Source: Collybiopsis luxurians FD-317 M1
Taxonomy: Eukaryota; Basidiomycota; Agaricomycetes; Agaricales; Omphalotaceae
Assembly (NCBI GenBank): GCA_000827265.1
Contig: KN834768.1
Location: 179,472-243,471, forward strand
Length of the DNA: 64,000 nucleotides
Direction of reading: 5' to 3'
The first letter of the stretch is position 1, and each line of letters opens with the position of its first letter. Below are positions 48,304 to 60,101 of this stretch, one piece after another. The notes under the pieces are model-generated. The model had not been told where the DNA came from, searched no databases, and was given only the letters and a program-made list of their open reading frames with translations. A program made the translations under genes and the position numbers.

Positions 48304-50153
48304 TTGCTCCCACAGTTCCTCTTATGGTCAGTTTTTTTCCCCATATATGGAATGTCACCTCTTTGTGACTTCCGTTATTTGCGTGACCTTCTGTACGTCC
48401 ATGTCGCTGCCCACTGTACATTTCCCTCTCTCCCATCCTGCACGTTTGTCACCTTTGTCTTTATTCGCTCGTTCAGAATCAGTTTCGGCTGCTGTCTCGC
48501 AGCGGTCAATCTCCTTTCCTCTCCCATGGTTGTCTTCGCCCGTCTCGACCCAATTATCGATCCAGGCACCGTATCCGGCCATGTCCACTCTGGTGCGCAA
48601 AAACTCTGGCTGTCATGTCTATCTAGTTGATCGATGTCTTGTAGTCGTTGGAGGTAGCAATTTTGGTATGACACTCTCCACGGCATCGCTAAGACCACTC
48701 GAACTATTGGTACCCGGTAGGTCCCCCATCCAGACAGTGGGTTAAACAGGAATTTACTCTTCTTCTTCGAATATAGCATCTTTACTTCCAGTGCATTGCA
48801 AAGATTTTATATTCGATTACACCATAATTACCTCATCTCTAGACTCAAGAACGGGTCTTTCTCATCTCTCAATGTCGGGAATGTCATGTAAGTCTGCCTT
48901 CGCAGTTATCTGGCGTAAGCTCACAGTCTATTCCCGCAGCTGTGCGTAGCTATCTATTAGATACTCGCCCTGAGCTTATCTTTTTTGTAACGATAGATTA
49001 CCTCTACAATGACGCCGAAAATGGTCAGCCCAACACGGTTCAGGCATTCCCTGATGATGTGAGTTCATTTTTGACGACGATAACGTTGAACTAACTTTTT
49101 CCGCCATAGTTCCAAATGATATTTGGTAAAGTCTCAATATACTTTCATCTTCGGTTCATACAACTTAGTTTTTCTGAAAACCAGGGGACATGACATTGCA
49201 ATCATACAATGCTAGCAGCTATGCTCAGCAGGCTGTCACCTTCTTGTGTTTGGATTTCAATGGCATTTCCACGAAATATAAGGAGCTTCCACCTGTTTCT
49301 TGCCCTTCTGGTATCCGCGCTCAGATTGTATGTACTAGCACACCCTAAAAAAATCATTTTTGTCACTGACATGCATTTCAGAACTTCCCCATGTGCTGGG
49401 ATGGCAAGGTAATAAACTCATCCGGATGGCATTAGTTTATTCTCAGCTGGGATATTATCTTACAGAATCTCGACTCAGCTGACCACAAATCTCATGTTGC
49501 GTTCCCCTCTGGAGGCCCTGAGAGTGGAACGTGTGATGACCCCAACTTCCCAGTCACTCTTCCTCGAATCTTTATTGAGGTCAGTGTTTTTTAATGTTCA
49601 TACTCTTGCGCCTCATCTAAATTAAGAGTAGGGATACTGGGACACAGGTGACTTTGATAGTATCAGGGATACCGATGCGATGAACTCTACTTAGCCCTAT
49701 GTGTGAGTTATCCTCACACTTACACTCTGATAAACTGAGCTGAGTGGGTATTCTGATATAGCTTTTCTTATGGAAGCCCTACTGGATATGGATACCATGC
49801 TGGTGAGTACATAATGGGCAACTGCGAGAGAATCCCCCAGTGTTCAACCCTTTTATCTAGACTTTTATAATGGCTGGAAGAGCGGTGTTCTGCAAAATGT
49901 GCTCGACAAGTGCACATGCAGTAAGTCTGACTACCATTTCTTATGAGATCTCTCATCTCAAAATTTGCCTGTTATAGCTTCTGCTGGTTTCATGACACTT
50001 TTTGCCATTCAGATTTGGGAGTGTTCACTCTCGAGACGTTGGGAACTTGTTCGCTTACTCCAATCATTGACAAGCAGGGTTCATAAAATTCACTACTCTC
50101 ATATGATTATGCAAATTGATGGGCTCATTCTGTTTAGTTCTTGGAACTGTTAA
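48304..50153 (+). pseudogene. DUF1996 secreted protein gene with one TAG
   Basis: DUF1996 is a fungal secreted-protein domain of unknown function. Exons joined by short introns give, in order: ARLDPIIDPGTVSGHVHSV, VGGSNFGMTLSTAS, NGSFSSLNVGNVIYLLDTR, DAENGQPNTVQAFPDD, FQMIFG, DMTLQSYNASSYAQQAVTF, NFPMCWDGK, NLDSADHKSHVAFPSGG, NFPVTLPRIFIE, YWDTGDFDSIRDTD, FSYGSPTGYGYHA and DFYNGWKSGVLQNVLDKC. These match the family block by block (SHVHSxxGGSNF, AFPDDFxMIxGD, CWDGKNLDSxDHKSH, YGSPTGYGxHxDFxxGW). The one fault is TAG near 49692 where CAG is expected (NST*PYV), consistent with a single C-to-T change. The N-terminus is uncertain: ORF from 48304 or a shorter start near 48528; no clear signal peptide. 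About ten exons. Confidence 0.75.
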
Positions 50154-51252
50154 TAAACTTCCCGGAAACAACCCTGTTCACTCTGGGCCTCAGGCTGCTC
50201 CTGCACTGGCTGCCTCCAGTATGCTCGCAGTCTTGTCCCCAGCTTATGCATGCATGGGAGCTAGTGCAACTCTGCCTGTCTGACAATTTATGAATGATTC
50301 CCCTTCCATCTGTTATTGCAGTGCTTATTAGCAATGTAGTCATTCTTTCCCTCTTCAGTACTCTTTGCATGACCCTTTTGGTTTTTTTTTTTTCCCTTTC
50401 CCCTTGTTAAGGGAGCTGTATATGTACTCTTGATGTGTGAGGAGGTAACTGTTACTCACACTTTGTCAGTGGGTTTTGATTCCAAAGTTCACGAGTGGTT
50501 GGACAATGATGATGTATGGAAAAGGGACCTGATCAATAGTTTGAACACAGGATTGTTTGTGTGATAGGGCCTGTATATCTTCACTTAGTTACTTGCTGTT
50601 TCAATCACTACACATCATTTTGCCATCACCCGGACTCGTACATGCCACGCATGCAGCACGATGGCCCACCCCGCAAGTTCTTTATTCAATCTAGCCTCTC
50701 TTCATTAAGCATTTCGCTTGAAACTTAGTAGGCGAGGTGATTCCTATCATATCTATTCCATACCCAACTTCTGGGCTATGAGGTTTCTTTGTCCTTTCTT
50801 GGCAGTCCCTCATACATTGAGCGACGCCGTTTCTTCATTTGGATGTTTTTCCCACATGTTGTTTTATTTCTCATGGGCAATCTGCTCCCCAGCAGATCGT
50901 TCGTAGCTACCACTGTCTTGCGCATGAGCAAACAGTCTCTATACCAAATCAAACCAACCAACCAAACCAAATTAACCATATGTATTGCCTATATACCATG
51001 TTGCTTGTATTCTCAAGGGCTATAAAGTATCAACCCAACTTTGCCCCCCTCTAAGTACTTCTTGTATCGTAGATAGTTGGCTGCTGTCAGGGCAGGGAGA
51101 TCTACGGCAGCAATGCCCTGCATCAGCTGTGAGCTTGTCTTCTCCTTCTGCAGCAGTCCCAGAGGCAATGGTGACAGGGTCAGCACCGGGATAACCTCTG
51201 GAAACCGGCGTTCAGATCTTGGACCATGCTGTCTAATAAACCTTCCTTCCTT
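50154..51252. other. Gene-poor region
   Basis: No gene supported. Poly-T tract at about 50381-50393. Confidence 0.4.
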
Positions 51253-51321
51253 CCTGCCTTGGATCAGACACAGAAATGGTCAGAGCAGAAACTCAGCATT
51301 CCATTCCATGCACTCATAATG
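51253..51321 (+). mobile_element. SINE-like element, copy F (tail only)
   Basis: Only the tail, GCCTTGGATCAGACACAGA...CATTCCATTCCATGCACTCA. Preceded by a CCTTCCTTCCTTCC stretch. Confidence 0.65.
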
Positions 51322-51454
51322 AAGAGTATCTCGGGATGTAACAGTACTTATTGGAGCTTGAGGCTATTAAAGTGGTGAAAAAGGGATCTTTGTCTGCCGC
51401 TGGGATTGGATTGGTACAAGCTGATAAGGACTCACAGTGCGTGATAACTAGAGT

Positions 51455-51690
51455 TAAGTTGACAATATTGATTATGAGTCAATTAAGAAGGGCTACATGT
51501 GCCTACCCAAAAAATCCCGAGATATGCCAGCCTGTTTATTGACAGGAGACAGGTCTACATAGTCCTTTCAAAGTGAGCTATATATCAAGAGCAAGAACAA
51601 GTACTCTAAGAGTCAAAATAAAAAGCTAATATAATGGGAGACACAAATTGAATGTAAGCTCAGAGGTTTGCAGGTCCTTATTGGACAAAA
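51455..51690 (+). repeat. Dispersed repeat K, copy 1 (empty site)
   Basis: Matches 63016-63048 plus 63292-63560: GACAATATTGATTATGAGTC, then ATGTGCCTACCCAAAAAATC, GCCAGCCTGTTTATTGACAG, CTTATTGGACAAAA. It lacks the SINE-like insertion present in the other copy. Confidence 0.8.
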
Positions 51691-52825
51691 TTATTCTTGT
51701 GCACTGGGCAAGTGTGATTGAGTTTTTGCATTCTGATCACAGTGTGATTTGATTTTTGCGCTCGGACATTCATGATGTGATCATGATCACCAGTGTAAGC
51801 GCAAATTTCTTAATGCCAACATAAAACCGTAATCATGATCATGATCATGATTTTAAATTTGCGCAGACTGAATTTGAATTTGTGCGGGCACAATTAGTTT
51901 GCGCATCTGACCTTAGAATCATTAGGGGCTTAGTTTCATCCAGGCTTACCATATAGGGAAAGTGTTCAATATTGTTATAACATTTGCTTAACACTCAGTC
52001 ACCCATTAATAGCCATTATGTAAAACCTGGAAAGGATTGCCCCTTTCATCAGGAAAAATTCCCTAAGGCCGGACAAATGCAGGAAGCCTGTGGACACCCA
52101 GGATATTGGTCAAATGATAGGAACCCTTAGGCACTCTAGGATGTAAGGCTTCCCAGGCTTTGGCCCAAATCCTAGGCTCTCTGGAAGATATTTGAAAGAT
52201 GCCTGAGGGTCCCTGAGGGCTCCCTGAGGATCCCTGGGGTTCACTAGACCAGGAATATTTGAAATGGTGCAAATAGTACAAAAGAGCAATCTGATGACTA
52301 TGTACAGGGTAGGCTGATCTTTGAGGTTGTATACCAATAGTATGCTTCAGTGGCATGTCCTAAACATAGCAGCACTTTCCACAGAATGCTACAAAGATGA
52401 TTCCAGAAAACATAAATTTTCTTGTTGCTCTCAAAAGCACTTGTCTTGGTGGACCTTTGAGTTCTAGGTCTGTCACTCTTCTACCATTAGCCTCCAAACC
52501 TTGAGTTTGATCCTTGAAAGATGATTTTGGGAGAAATCAAGTACTAATCAATTACTTATTTTAATATGTTAATAATATATAACAGCCTATTACTATCAAT
52601 TACAGCTTTTGAGTAATAGCAATATAATACATTGGAGCCTTAGTCAGGATTAGGACTTAATAGTGAAACATTCCCTTAAGGGGAAAGGTAGGTGTGCAGT
52701 GCAAATTTATGGTACATTGTAATTCATTCAGTTTTGTCTCTGCCAAATGTTGCCAGGTCAATATAAAAAAGCAGCCCAGGTTGCAAGTCACGGAGAGTGA
52801 TGGTTTCTCCTGCAGGCCAGAATTA
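51691..52825. other. Gene-poor region with palindromic GATCAT run
   Basis: No gene. AATCATGATCATGATCAT is a self-complementary run at about 51832-51852. The 52060-52270 stretch (CCTGAGGGTCCCTGAGGGCT) has short internal tandem copies. Confidence 0.45.
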
Positions 52826-55800
52826 CTATTGATGGAATGCTATTTTGGGCAAGTCAGACAAAAGTTGATGCTTTACACTTCCACAGTTCATAGATTTACT
52901 ACTGTTCGGCTTGGAGCACACACTGTTCTCAAGTAAAACATTCACATCACCAGTGTTTCTGGAGGCAGCGGCGGCTGGAGGGGCATTGCCATGTATACCA
53001 CCCTGAGCATTGGCATCTTCTCCTTTCTGGAGTGAAGCATTCACTATACTCTCGTTTCCTCTTTCTGGGGCTGCCTGGGGGGCATCGTCGTGTTTGCCAC
53101 CCTGAGCATTGACATCTACTCCTTTCTCAAGCAAACAACTCACAATACCCTCATTTTGTACAGTTACAGTAGCATGAAGGCCATTGACAAGTTTACCACC
53201 CTGAGGATTGACATCTGCTCCTTTTTCAAGTAAAACATTGACAATACCCTCATTGTTTGCAGCTAGCGCAGCCTGAGGGGCATTGCCATATTTACCACCC
53301 TGAGCATTGACATCTGCTCCTTTCGCAAGTAAAACATTCACAATACCCTCATTTCCTGAGGCAATAGCAGTTAGAAGGGCATTGCCACATTTGCCACCCT
53401 GAGCATTGGCATTGGCTCCTTTCTCAAGTAAAACATTCACAATAGCCTTATTTCCTGAGGTAACAGCAGCCAGAAGGGCATTACCATATCCACCACCCTG
53501 AGCATTCACATCTGCTCCTTTCTTAAGTAAAATATTCACAATACCCTTATTTCCTGATGCAGCAGCAGCTATAAGGGCATTGTCATATTTGCCACCCTGA
53601 GCATTGGCATCTGCTCCTTTCTCAAGTAAAACATTTGCCATAGCCTTATTTCCTGAGGCAACAGCAGCCAGGAGGGCACTGCCATAAAAACCACCCTGAG
53701 CATTGACATCTGCTCCTTTCTCAAGTAAAACATTCACAAGACCCTCATTTCTTCTTGCTAGAGCTGCTTGAAGGGCATTGCCATAAAAGCCACCCTGAGA
53801 ATTGATATCTGCTCCTTTCTCAAGTAAAAGATTCACAATACCCTCATTTGTTCTTGCTATAGCTGCCTGAAGGGCATTGCCATAAAAGCCACCCTGAGCA
53901 TTGACATCTGCTCCATTCTCAAGTAAAACATTCACAATACCCTTATTTCCTGAGGCAACAGCAGCTAGAAGGGCATTGCCATATTTGCTACTCTGAGCAT
54001 TGACATCTTCTTTCTCAAGTAAAACATTCACAATACCCTCATTTCCTCTTGCTAGGGCCATCTGAAGGGCATTGTCATCTTCGCCACTCTGAGTATTGAC
54101 ATCTGCTCCTTTCTCAAGCAAAACACTCACAATACCCTCATTTTCTGCAGCCACAGCAGCCTGAAGGGCATTGACATATTTACCCCCTTGAGCATTGACA
54201 TCTACTCCTTTTGCAAGTAAAACATTCACAATACCCTCATTTTTGGAAGCTACAGCAGCCTGAAGGGCATTGCCATATTCACCACCCTGAGCATTGACAT
54301 CTACTCCTTTTTCAAGTAAAACATTCACAATACCCTTATTTCCTGAGGTAACAGCAGCTATAAGGGCATTGCCATATTCACCACCCTGAGCATTGACATC
54401 TGCTCCATTCTCAAGTAAAACATTCACAATGGCCTTATTTCCTGAGGCAACAGCAGCCAGAAGGGGATTGCCATAAAAGCCACCCTGAGCATTGACATCT
54501 GCTCCTTTCTGAAGTAAAGCACTCACAACACCCTCATTTTTTGTAGCTACTGCAGCTAGAAGGGCATTGCCATAAAAGCCACCCTGAGCATTGACATCTG
54601 CTCCTTTCTCAAGTAAAACATTCACAATACCCTTATTTCCTATAGCAACAGCAGCTAGAAGTGCATTGCTGTAACAGCCACCCTGAGCATTGACATTTGC
54701 TCCTTTCTCAAGTAAAACATTCATAATACCTTCATTTCTTCTTGCTAGAGCTGCCTGAAGGGCATTGCCATAAAAGCCACCCTGAGCATTGACATCTGCT
54801 CCTTTCTCAAGCAAAGCATTCACAATACCCTCATTTATTCTTGCTACAGCCCCCTGAAGGGCATTGCCATAAAAGCCACCCTGAACATTGACATCTGCTC
54901 CTTTCTCAAGTAAAACATTCACAATACCCTTATTTCCTGAGGCAACAGCAGCTAGAAGGGCATTGCCATATTTGCTCCCCTGAGCATTGACATCTGCTCC
55001 TTTATCAAGTAAAACATTCACAATACCCTTATTTCCTAAGGCAACAGCAGCTAGGAGGGCATTGCCATATTTGGCATCCTGAGCATTGACATCTGCTCCT
55101 TTCTCTAGTAAAACATTCACAATGCCTTTATTTCCTGAGGCAACAGCAGCTAGAAGGGCATTGCCATAAAAACCACCTTGAACATTGACATCTGCTCCTT
55201 TCATAAGTAAAACATTCACAATGCCCTCATTTGTTCTTGCTACAGCAACCTGAAGGGCATTGCCATAATAGCCACCCTGAGCATTGATATCTGCACCACA
55301 ACAAACTAATTTCTGAACAAGAGGTGCATGTCCATGTTCTGATGCCGCATAGAGTGCTCCCTTTAAATTGCACCAATTGCGGGAATTCAAAAACTCATCA
55401 CTTGCTGTCAACAATTTTTCCCATATCAAATAGAAGACTGGGCTTGCATTTGGCCATTCTTTCTTATTCCAGTCACCCCTCCAAGACATTTCATATACTC
55501 CAACCCATTTGTAAAAAGATAATATCCCAATTGTGGCAAATTCTACTATCTTCAAATGCAATTGACTCTGGTCTTTACCTTCAACAAATCTTGCATGCCT
55601 TGGCCAGTTACTTACAGCATACTCCCCCAAAGAGAACTTTTTTGTCATATGATCTTTTTGCAGGGTATGCATTAGATATGCTATGCATGTTTGGGCAATA
55701 TTTTCATGTGCCAACTGTTCATTAACAGTGAATGATCCAACAGTATGAGATGAATTGTATTGGTTAATCAAGAATTCCTTCACAGATGCATGAGCCAGTT

Positions 55801-57060
55801 GGACGTATGAATGTGTATCAACTGCCACTAGGGTAGAATCAATAATTTCATAAATTTGAACATTCATTTCATTGACTTCCACACTGTTATTCTGCAGATT
55901 TACTGTTAGAATTTCAGTAATAGTTCCCACAGTTAGAGGCTCAAATGAATATAGAAGCCATAAAAGCACATTTTGAGCATATTCTTTGGTCCATTTCTTG
56001 TTCAGAGTCCGCTCCATGGCTTGACTATAAGTTTGTTCCAAACCTTCAGGCAGATCTGACAAAGCCTCACGGACAGCTCCAGGTATCCCACCGCAATCCT
56101 CGAGTGCCCTCAGCTGACAATCCACCCAGCGGAATCTGTGCTCATAAGTATCAGAGTTCTGGCTTACCAAATACCTCAAAATCACACTTACTGCCCCTGT
56201 GCCTTTTCTTTCAAAGTTTTTATAACCTCAGCCCTTAAATTGCCTGTGAAATTGATTGTTTCCTCCAGATATTTTCCAATATCTTCATCAACCTTGTTAT
56301 TTCTGCTATCCAATGAAATTTTGAGGCATTCTTGCAAATTTTCTCCATCTGGACTGTAGCGGCTTGTAATAAGAAGGCAAAACTGCCTAGGTAGGTTTTG
56401 CAGCCATGCCAAAACCTTCTTAGATTCACTACATTCATCCATAGCATCCAGCACAATATAGCCCCAACTGAAAGTCATTAAAACTTCCTTCAATACCACA
56501 GCTAAGTCTTTTTCAGGAGGCGAAGATCCAGCCAGGCCTTGCCTACTGCATTTGTCAAACAGTGCTTTTAATGCTGGATGAATTTTGCCTGTACTGTCGG
56601 CACCAACCCGGACCAGAAGAGATAACAGGTAGCCCCGAAATGTAGACTTCTGGTCTGTATTATCACGCAAATCAAAGTAGTGATACCAGACATTTTCCGG
56701 GGCTTCTTGCTCAAGGTCTCTGATAATTGTAGTACTGGCAAAAGATAACTTTGAGTAATCTTGAGATTCTTAATCATTAAACTCACGATAGAATGGTCTT
56801 GCCTGATCCAGCTTGAATAGATTGTTAGCGAAGACTTGTTGCATCCAGAATATCTATCCTACCTTTTCCCTGAATCCAGAGTACACTTGGGCCTTGCTTC
56901 CACCGGATATATTCAGGATGATCGAGAATCCACTGACCAGTACCCTCGGTTCTTTTGTCATCTGCAACTTGAAAGTTTATGGTGCAATCAGGTGCATTTA
57001 GCCATTTCTGGATCTTTTCCTTTTTGTCATTGGCTATTCAGATTCAGAACTTCCTAAGTG
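52826..57060 (-). CDS. NACHT-ankyrin STAND (NLR-like) protein
   Basis: A STAND NTPase, in fungi linked with non-self recognition and regulated cell death; role here is inference. N-terminal exons near 57060-56820 give TGQWILDHPEYIRWKQG and WIQGK; a 25-bp exon completes the P-loop, GKAGSGKTILS (56789-56813); then TTIIRDLEQEAPENVWYHYF. Walker B is GYIVLDAMDECSE and the following sensor block is LITSRYSPDGE (56670-56188). After an intron comes the helical region (DLPEGLEQTYSQAME, LTVGTITEIL, YVQLAHASVKEFL), typical of fungal NACHT proteins. From about 55340 to 52850 there are 25 ankyrin repeats of 33 residues, nearly identical in DNA; the last few (H-DDAPQAAP, IHGNAPPAA) are degraded. Repeat 14 has lost one residue (EKEDV). 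The first exon and any N-terminal effector domain (upstream of about 57060) are not resolved. Confidence 0.85.
52850..55290 (-). repeat. 25-unit ankyrin coding repeat (99 bp)
   Basis: Tandem 99-bp units inside the NACHT gene, consensus around GNALLAAVASGNKGIVNVLL. Two unit types alternate irregularly (ALLAAVASGNKG and ALQAAxARxNEG). Units 5-6-7 resemble 15-16-17, suggesting duplication of a block of about ten units. Confidence 0.9.
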
Positions 57061-57682
57061 CATGCCATTATTGATGAGAATATTTAACATACAAATGACA
57101 GTGAACTTTGAATTGATTACAGTAAAACCTGAAGCAAAAGCAAACATACTGATCGCCTATCATCAGATTGCCAATCCTATATTAGCAAAAAAAATTTGTT
57201 ACCTTCCGTTGTTCACTGTCATTTCCGAGTCTCTGGAGAACAGCACACAATTAGCACAAAGGGATGATTTACCAGGTACATAATTGACGTACTGGATGTG
57301 TTGTAATTTACTCATGATGGGGGATTCGAGCAAGTGCCGTCAAAGCTCGCGAGTCCTTATATACAGTGAATTAAGAACCCTATAACCACTGATATCGACT
57401 GATATGACCACTAATTGATATGAACCCTGTCGCTGGCGGAGCCACGATGTTAGGTCTGGTGATGCTCAGTTTAACAGCATCTACGGTTCGTTATCGAGAA
57501 CTGAATTGCGTTGCGGCGATGGTGGATGGATAATTTTCATCGGGGTCATCTGTTCGGGAACTGTGGAGTCATCTCCGCGGTTGTATCGCAGCATCCCGTG
57601 TAGGCTCGTGAACCATCCGCTTCCCAAACGTTGATGCGATCAATGGTTAGCCGGCTACGCGATGCTTCCTCAGGAAGCGGCT
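57061..57682. other. Upstream region of the NACHT gene
   Basis: May contain further 5' exons (a candidate 28-bp exon between TATAG and the next donor near 57150-57180), not resolved. Otherwise no gene. Confidence 0.35.
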
Positions 57683-58527
57683 GGGCCAAAAGTCGCGTCA
57701 CAAACCGAGCCACATTTTTGTGACGTCGGACTTAGTGAAATTTTACCTTTGACCCCCATCTCCCCGAGTGAGTTCAACTACCAGGTATTCCCATCCGCCT
57801 TTCTCCTGAGTTTTGATATCTTGATGCTCAATAAATATAATAAAGTGCAGATATTTGTCAAAAGATGCATTTATTGGTGTGTAAGCCATGAGGTTGTTTA
57901 GGTGCAACGGTAGGTCATATTTGCTCGTAACACCTACGTGATGGAGCATTCACCTGGAATTAGCTCCGATGATGTAAGGTAAGGTCAAGTAAGCTCTGCT
58001 CCACCATTCTGGTTCATATTAATTGATTTTTTTGGATGTTCACATTGCTTTATCGTATACTCTTCAATTGTATATGCGCAAAACTGACTCCAAATGATCT
58101 GGTAAGGCTGCTAACAAGTTATCAGGGCTTGAAAAGGAACATGTTTGAAGGTATGTCATGGTTGTCATCGAAATTCCTTGCTCAAAGAGGCAGTTTTCCA
58201 GTTTATTTTGGCTCTTTGATAGGTACGTCCAGGCTCATAGTGCTCTTTATGGTGTGTATAAAGGTACAGGGTGTCTTCGAATGCCAATCGCTTGTACAAT
58301 TGCGAGTATTGAGGGGCTTTCGGCTCAGATTTTGGAATTTTGATCTCGTATGTGTAGTTTTCATTTGTTGCTGCGCAAAGATGATCAGTGGGCTGATACA
58401 AGTACTGTTGAGTAGTGTAGCTATGCAATTTATTTGGGGACTGTTAGGCAGGAGGGAGTTCCGCAACAAAAACTAAGTTTAAAGTCACAAAAATGTGACT
58501 CGGTTTGTGATGCGACTTTTGACCGTC
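57683..58527. mobile_element. Non-autonomous DNA element with about 45-60 bp terminal inverted repeats
   Basis: The left end (57683-57740) reads CCAAAAGTCGCGTCACAAAC, CGAGCCACATTTTTGTGAC, ACTTAGT; the right end (58464-58527), reverse-complemented, reads TCAAAAGTCGCATCACAAAC, CGAGTCACATTTTTGTGAC, ACTTAGT. Total about 845 bp. The interior has no transposase, only short ORFs. No clear target-site duplication was identified. Confidence 0.75.
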
Positions 58528-59197
58528 TACGGAATTGCCTCGCCCGCCGGCGCAATTCAAATTTATTTGAAATAGGTAATGACGTAGTACGGTACTGCCG
58601 GCGCGAGTCTGTAACCTCTGAGTTGGACGCCTGTTCGGCGTGCGCGCGTCTAGTTCCTATCTCCTCTTTCCTTTCGCCTCGTAGCAGGTTTTGCATCTCA
58701 AATGCATTATCCTTGTCTTCCGCCGCCCAACGGGTAACCGCACACTCAAGCGCCTTCACCGACCGGTCATTTCTGGAATTATTTCCGTGGTTCCCGTCGC
58801 AAGAACTGTTGAACGTAAATATTGGTTCCCTTTGTTGGAACTGAGGTGTCGCTTAGACCTTGCTGGGAGGGTGAGAAGCCTAATTTGTACGATGTAGGCG
58901 AGCTCATCGCAGCATAAATCACGCCTAGACTTTTCTGAATGCTATAAATCTAGCATGGTGCATTACTCCTTCAACCAAGGCTGGACCGGTCTCCGGCGTC
59001 ACCTGCATTATCGTTCCTTATCTCCCAATTTACCCCCTCACTCCTCCCGCTTCCTAGAGCTTTCTTTTCGATGTCGTCCTACATTCAAGTCTTTCCTCGG
59101 TTTCGGTACGATTCTTGTCTTGATTGAAATTGATTTGGCGAAGCTAGGAAGGAGAGAAGGATAATCGAGCTTGGGACGTGTTCATTCACCATTCTTA
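58528..59197. other. Spacer
   Basis: No supported gene; ORFs 58434-58844 (plus) and 58430-58759 (minus) overlap the transposon end and each other. Confidence 0.4.
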
Positions 59198-59684
59198 ATG
59201 GGCCAAACACAAAAGGTACGTCTTGGATTTACTTTTCAAGCTTCAGTTAATAACTCGTCTCATCTCACAGCCTTCAGTTATCCATCCGGTCGTTTTGTCG
59301 TCGTCTGACCCCGCTTACCCGCATCCTTACGCTGATTTTTTCGACTTTTCTTTTGGCGCGTTGTGCCCCACACTGTATACAACGCCATGTCAGGACGTCT
59401 CAGCCTTTCTCCACTCTTCGGTCCTCTTCTCCATTACACGGGCTCTTCCACACTGCTTTTTCCATGACATGTACATATTCTCCCTCTACTCCGTCAACAC
59501 CATCCAGCATATCCTTCCAACTATCATCCGGAGGCAAACGACACATGCCATCGGAAATTGTCCGAATTTCCTCACCGGCGGTCCAGCTTCTACAGCGGGT
59601 GTTCATCCTCGTCCGAGGGGCTGGTCTCCTTGCGATGCTCGATACAGGCGTACACCAGAGGCTCTCTATCAGGTCATCGCCTGA
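59198..59684 (+). CDS. Doubtful small two-exon gene
   Basis: ATG 59198 (MGQTQK) is followed by a good intron (GTACGT...CAG, 59216-59270) and a second exon starting PSVIHPVVLSSSDPAYPHPY and open to 59684. The ADFFDF motif after PHPY is reminiscent of the N-terminus of some basidiomycete cyclin-like proteins, but no cyclin box is seen in this frame, and an alternative frame is open over 59353-59769, so a frameshift is possible. Function unknown; could be a degraded copy. Confidence 0.35.
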
Positions 59685-59769
59685 CGTGTGCTTGAGCGCT
59701 AGAGCGTACTGGGACTATTGGGTCAGGGCTGCTGTATTGCGGCCGTTTTCCCATCTACCCTACGCCTAG

Positions 59770-60101
59770 TCTCTCGTTCATGATTGATTATTAATGCTCG
59801 CACAACGTAGAGCGATGTCCCATGTTTTTGCGTTTAACATCAAACGACCATACACCTTCGCGTGTACCACATCAAACCCTGCGTCGATCCCGAAACAATC
59901 CCTCCTTTCACTGGAACATTCGCAAAGCCGTTCCTCTCTTCGTTTGAGAGTTGGACATCGCGGACGTCGCGGAGGATTGTCCTTGGCCAAACATCGACGA
60001 AAGGGAAAGGAGACAACGATCTGGCCTTGTCGAGAGAAATGTTTGCGCAGTCGTTAACGCTCCTCGAGTGGCGAACTTCCGTGATTGTTTCGTCGGCTAC
60101 A
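59770..60101. other. Spacer
   Basis: No gene supported. Confidence 0.35.

Noticed and set aside
48281..48745. 154-codon plus-strand ORF as a separate gene
   Set aside because: It overlaps the first DUF1996 exon in another frame; the DUF1996 frame carries conserved motifs.
55324..55725. 133-codon plus-strand ORF
   Set aside because: Antisense shadow of the NACHT-ankyrin gene.
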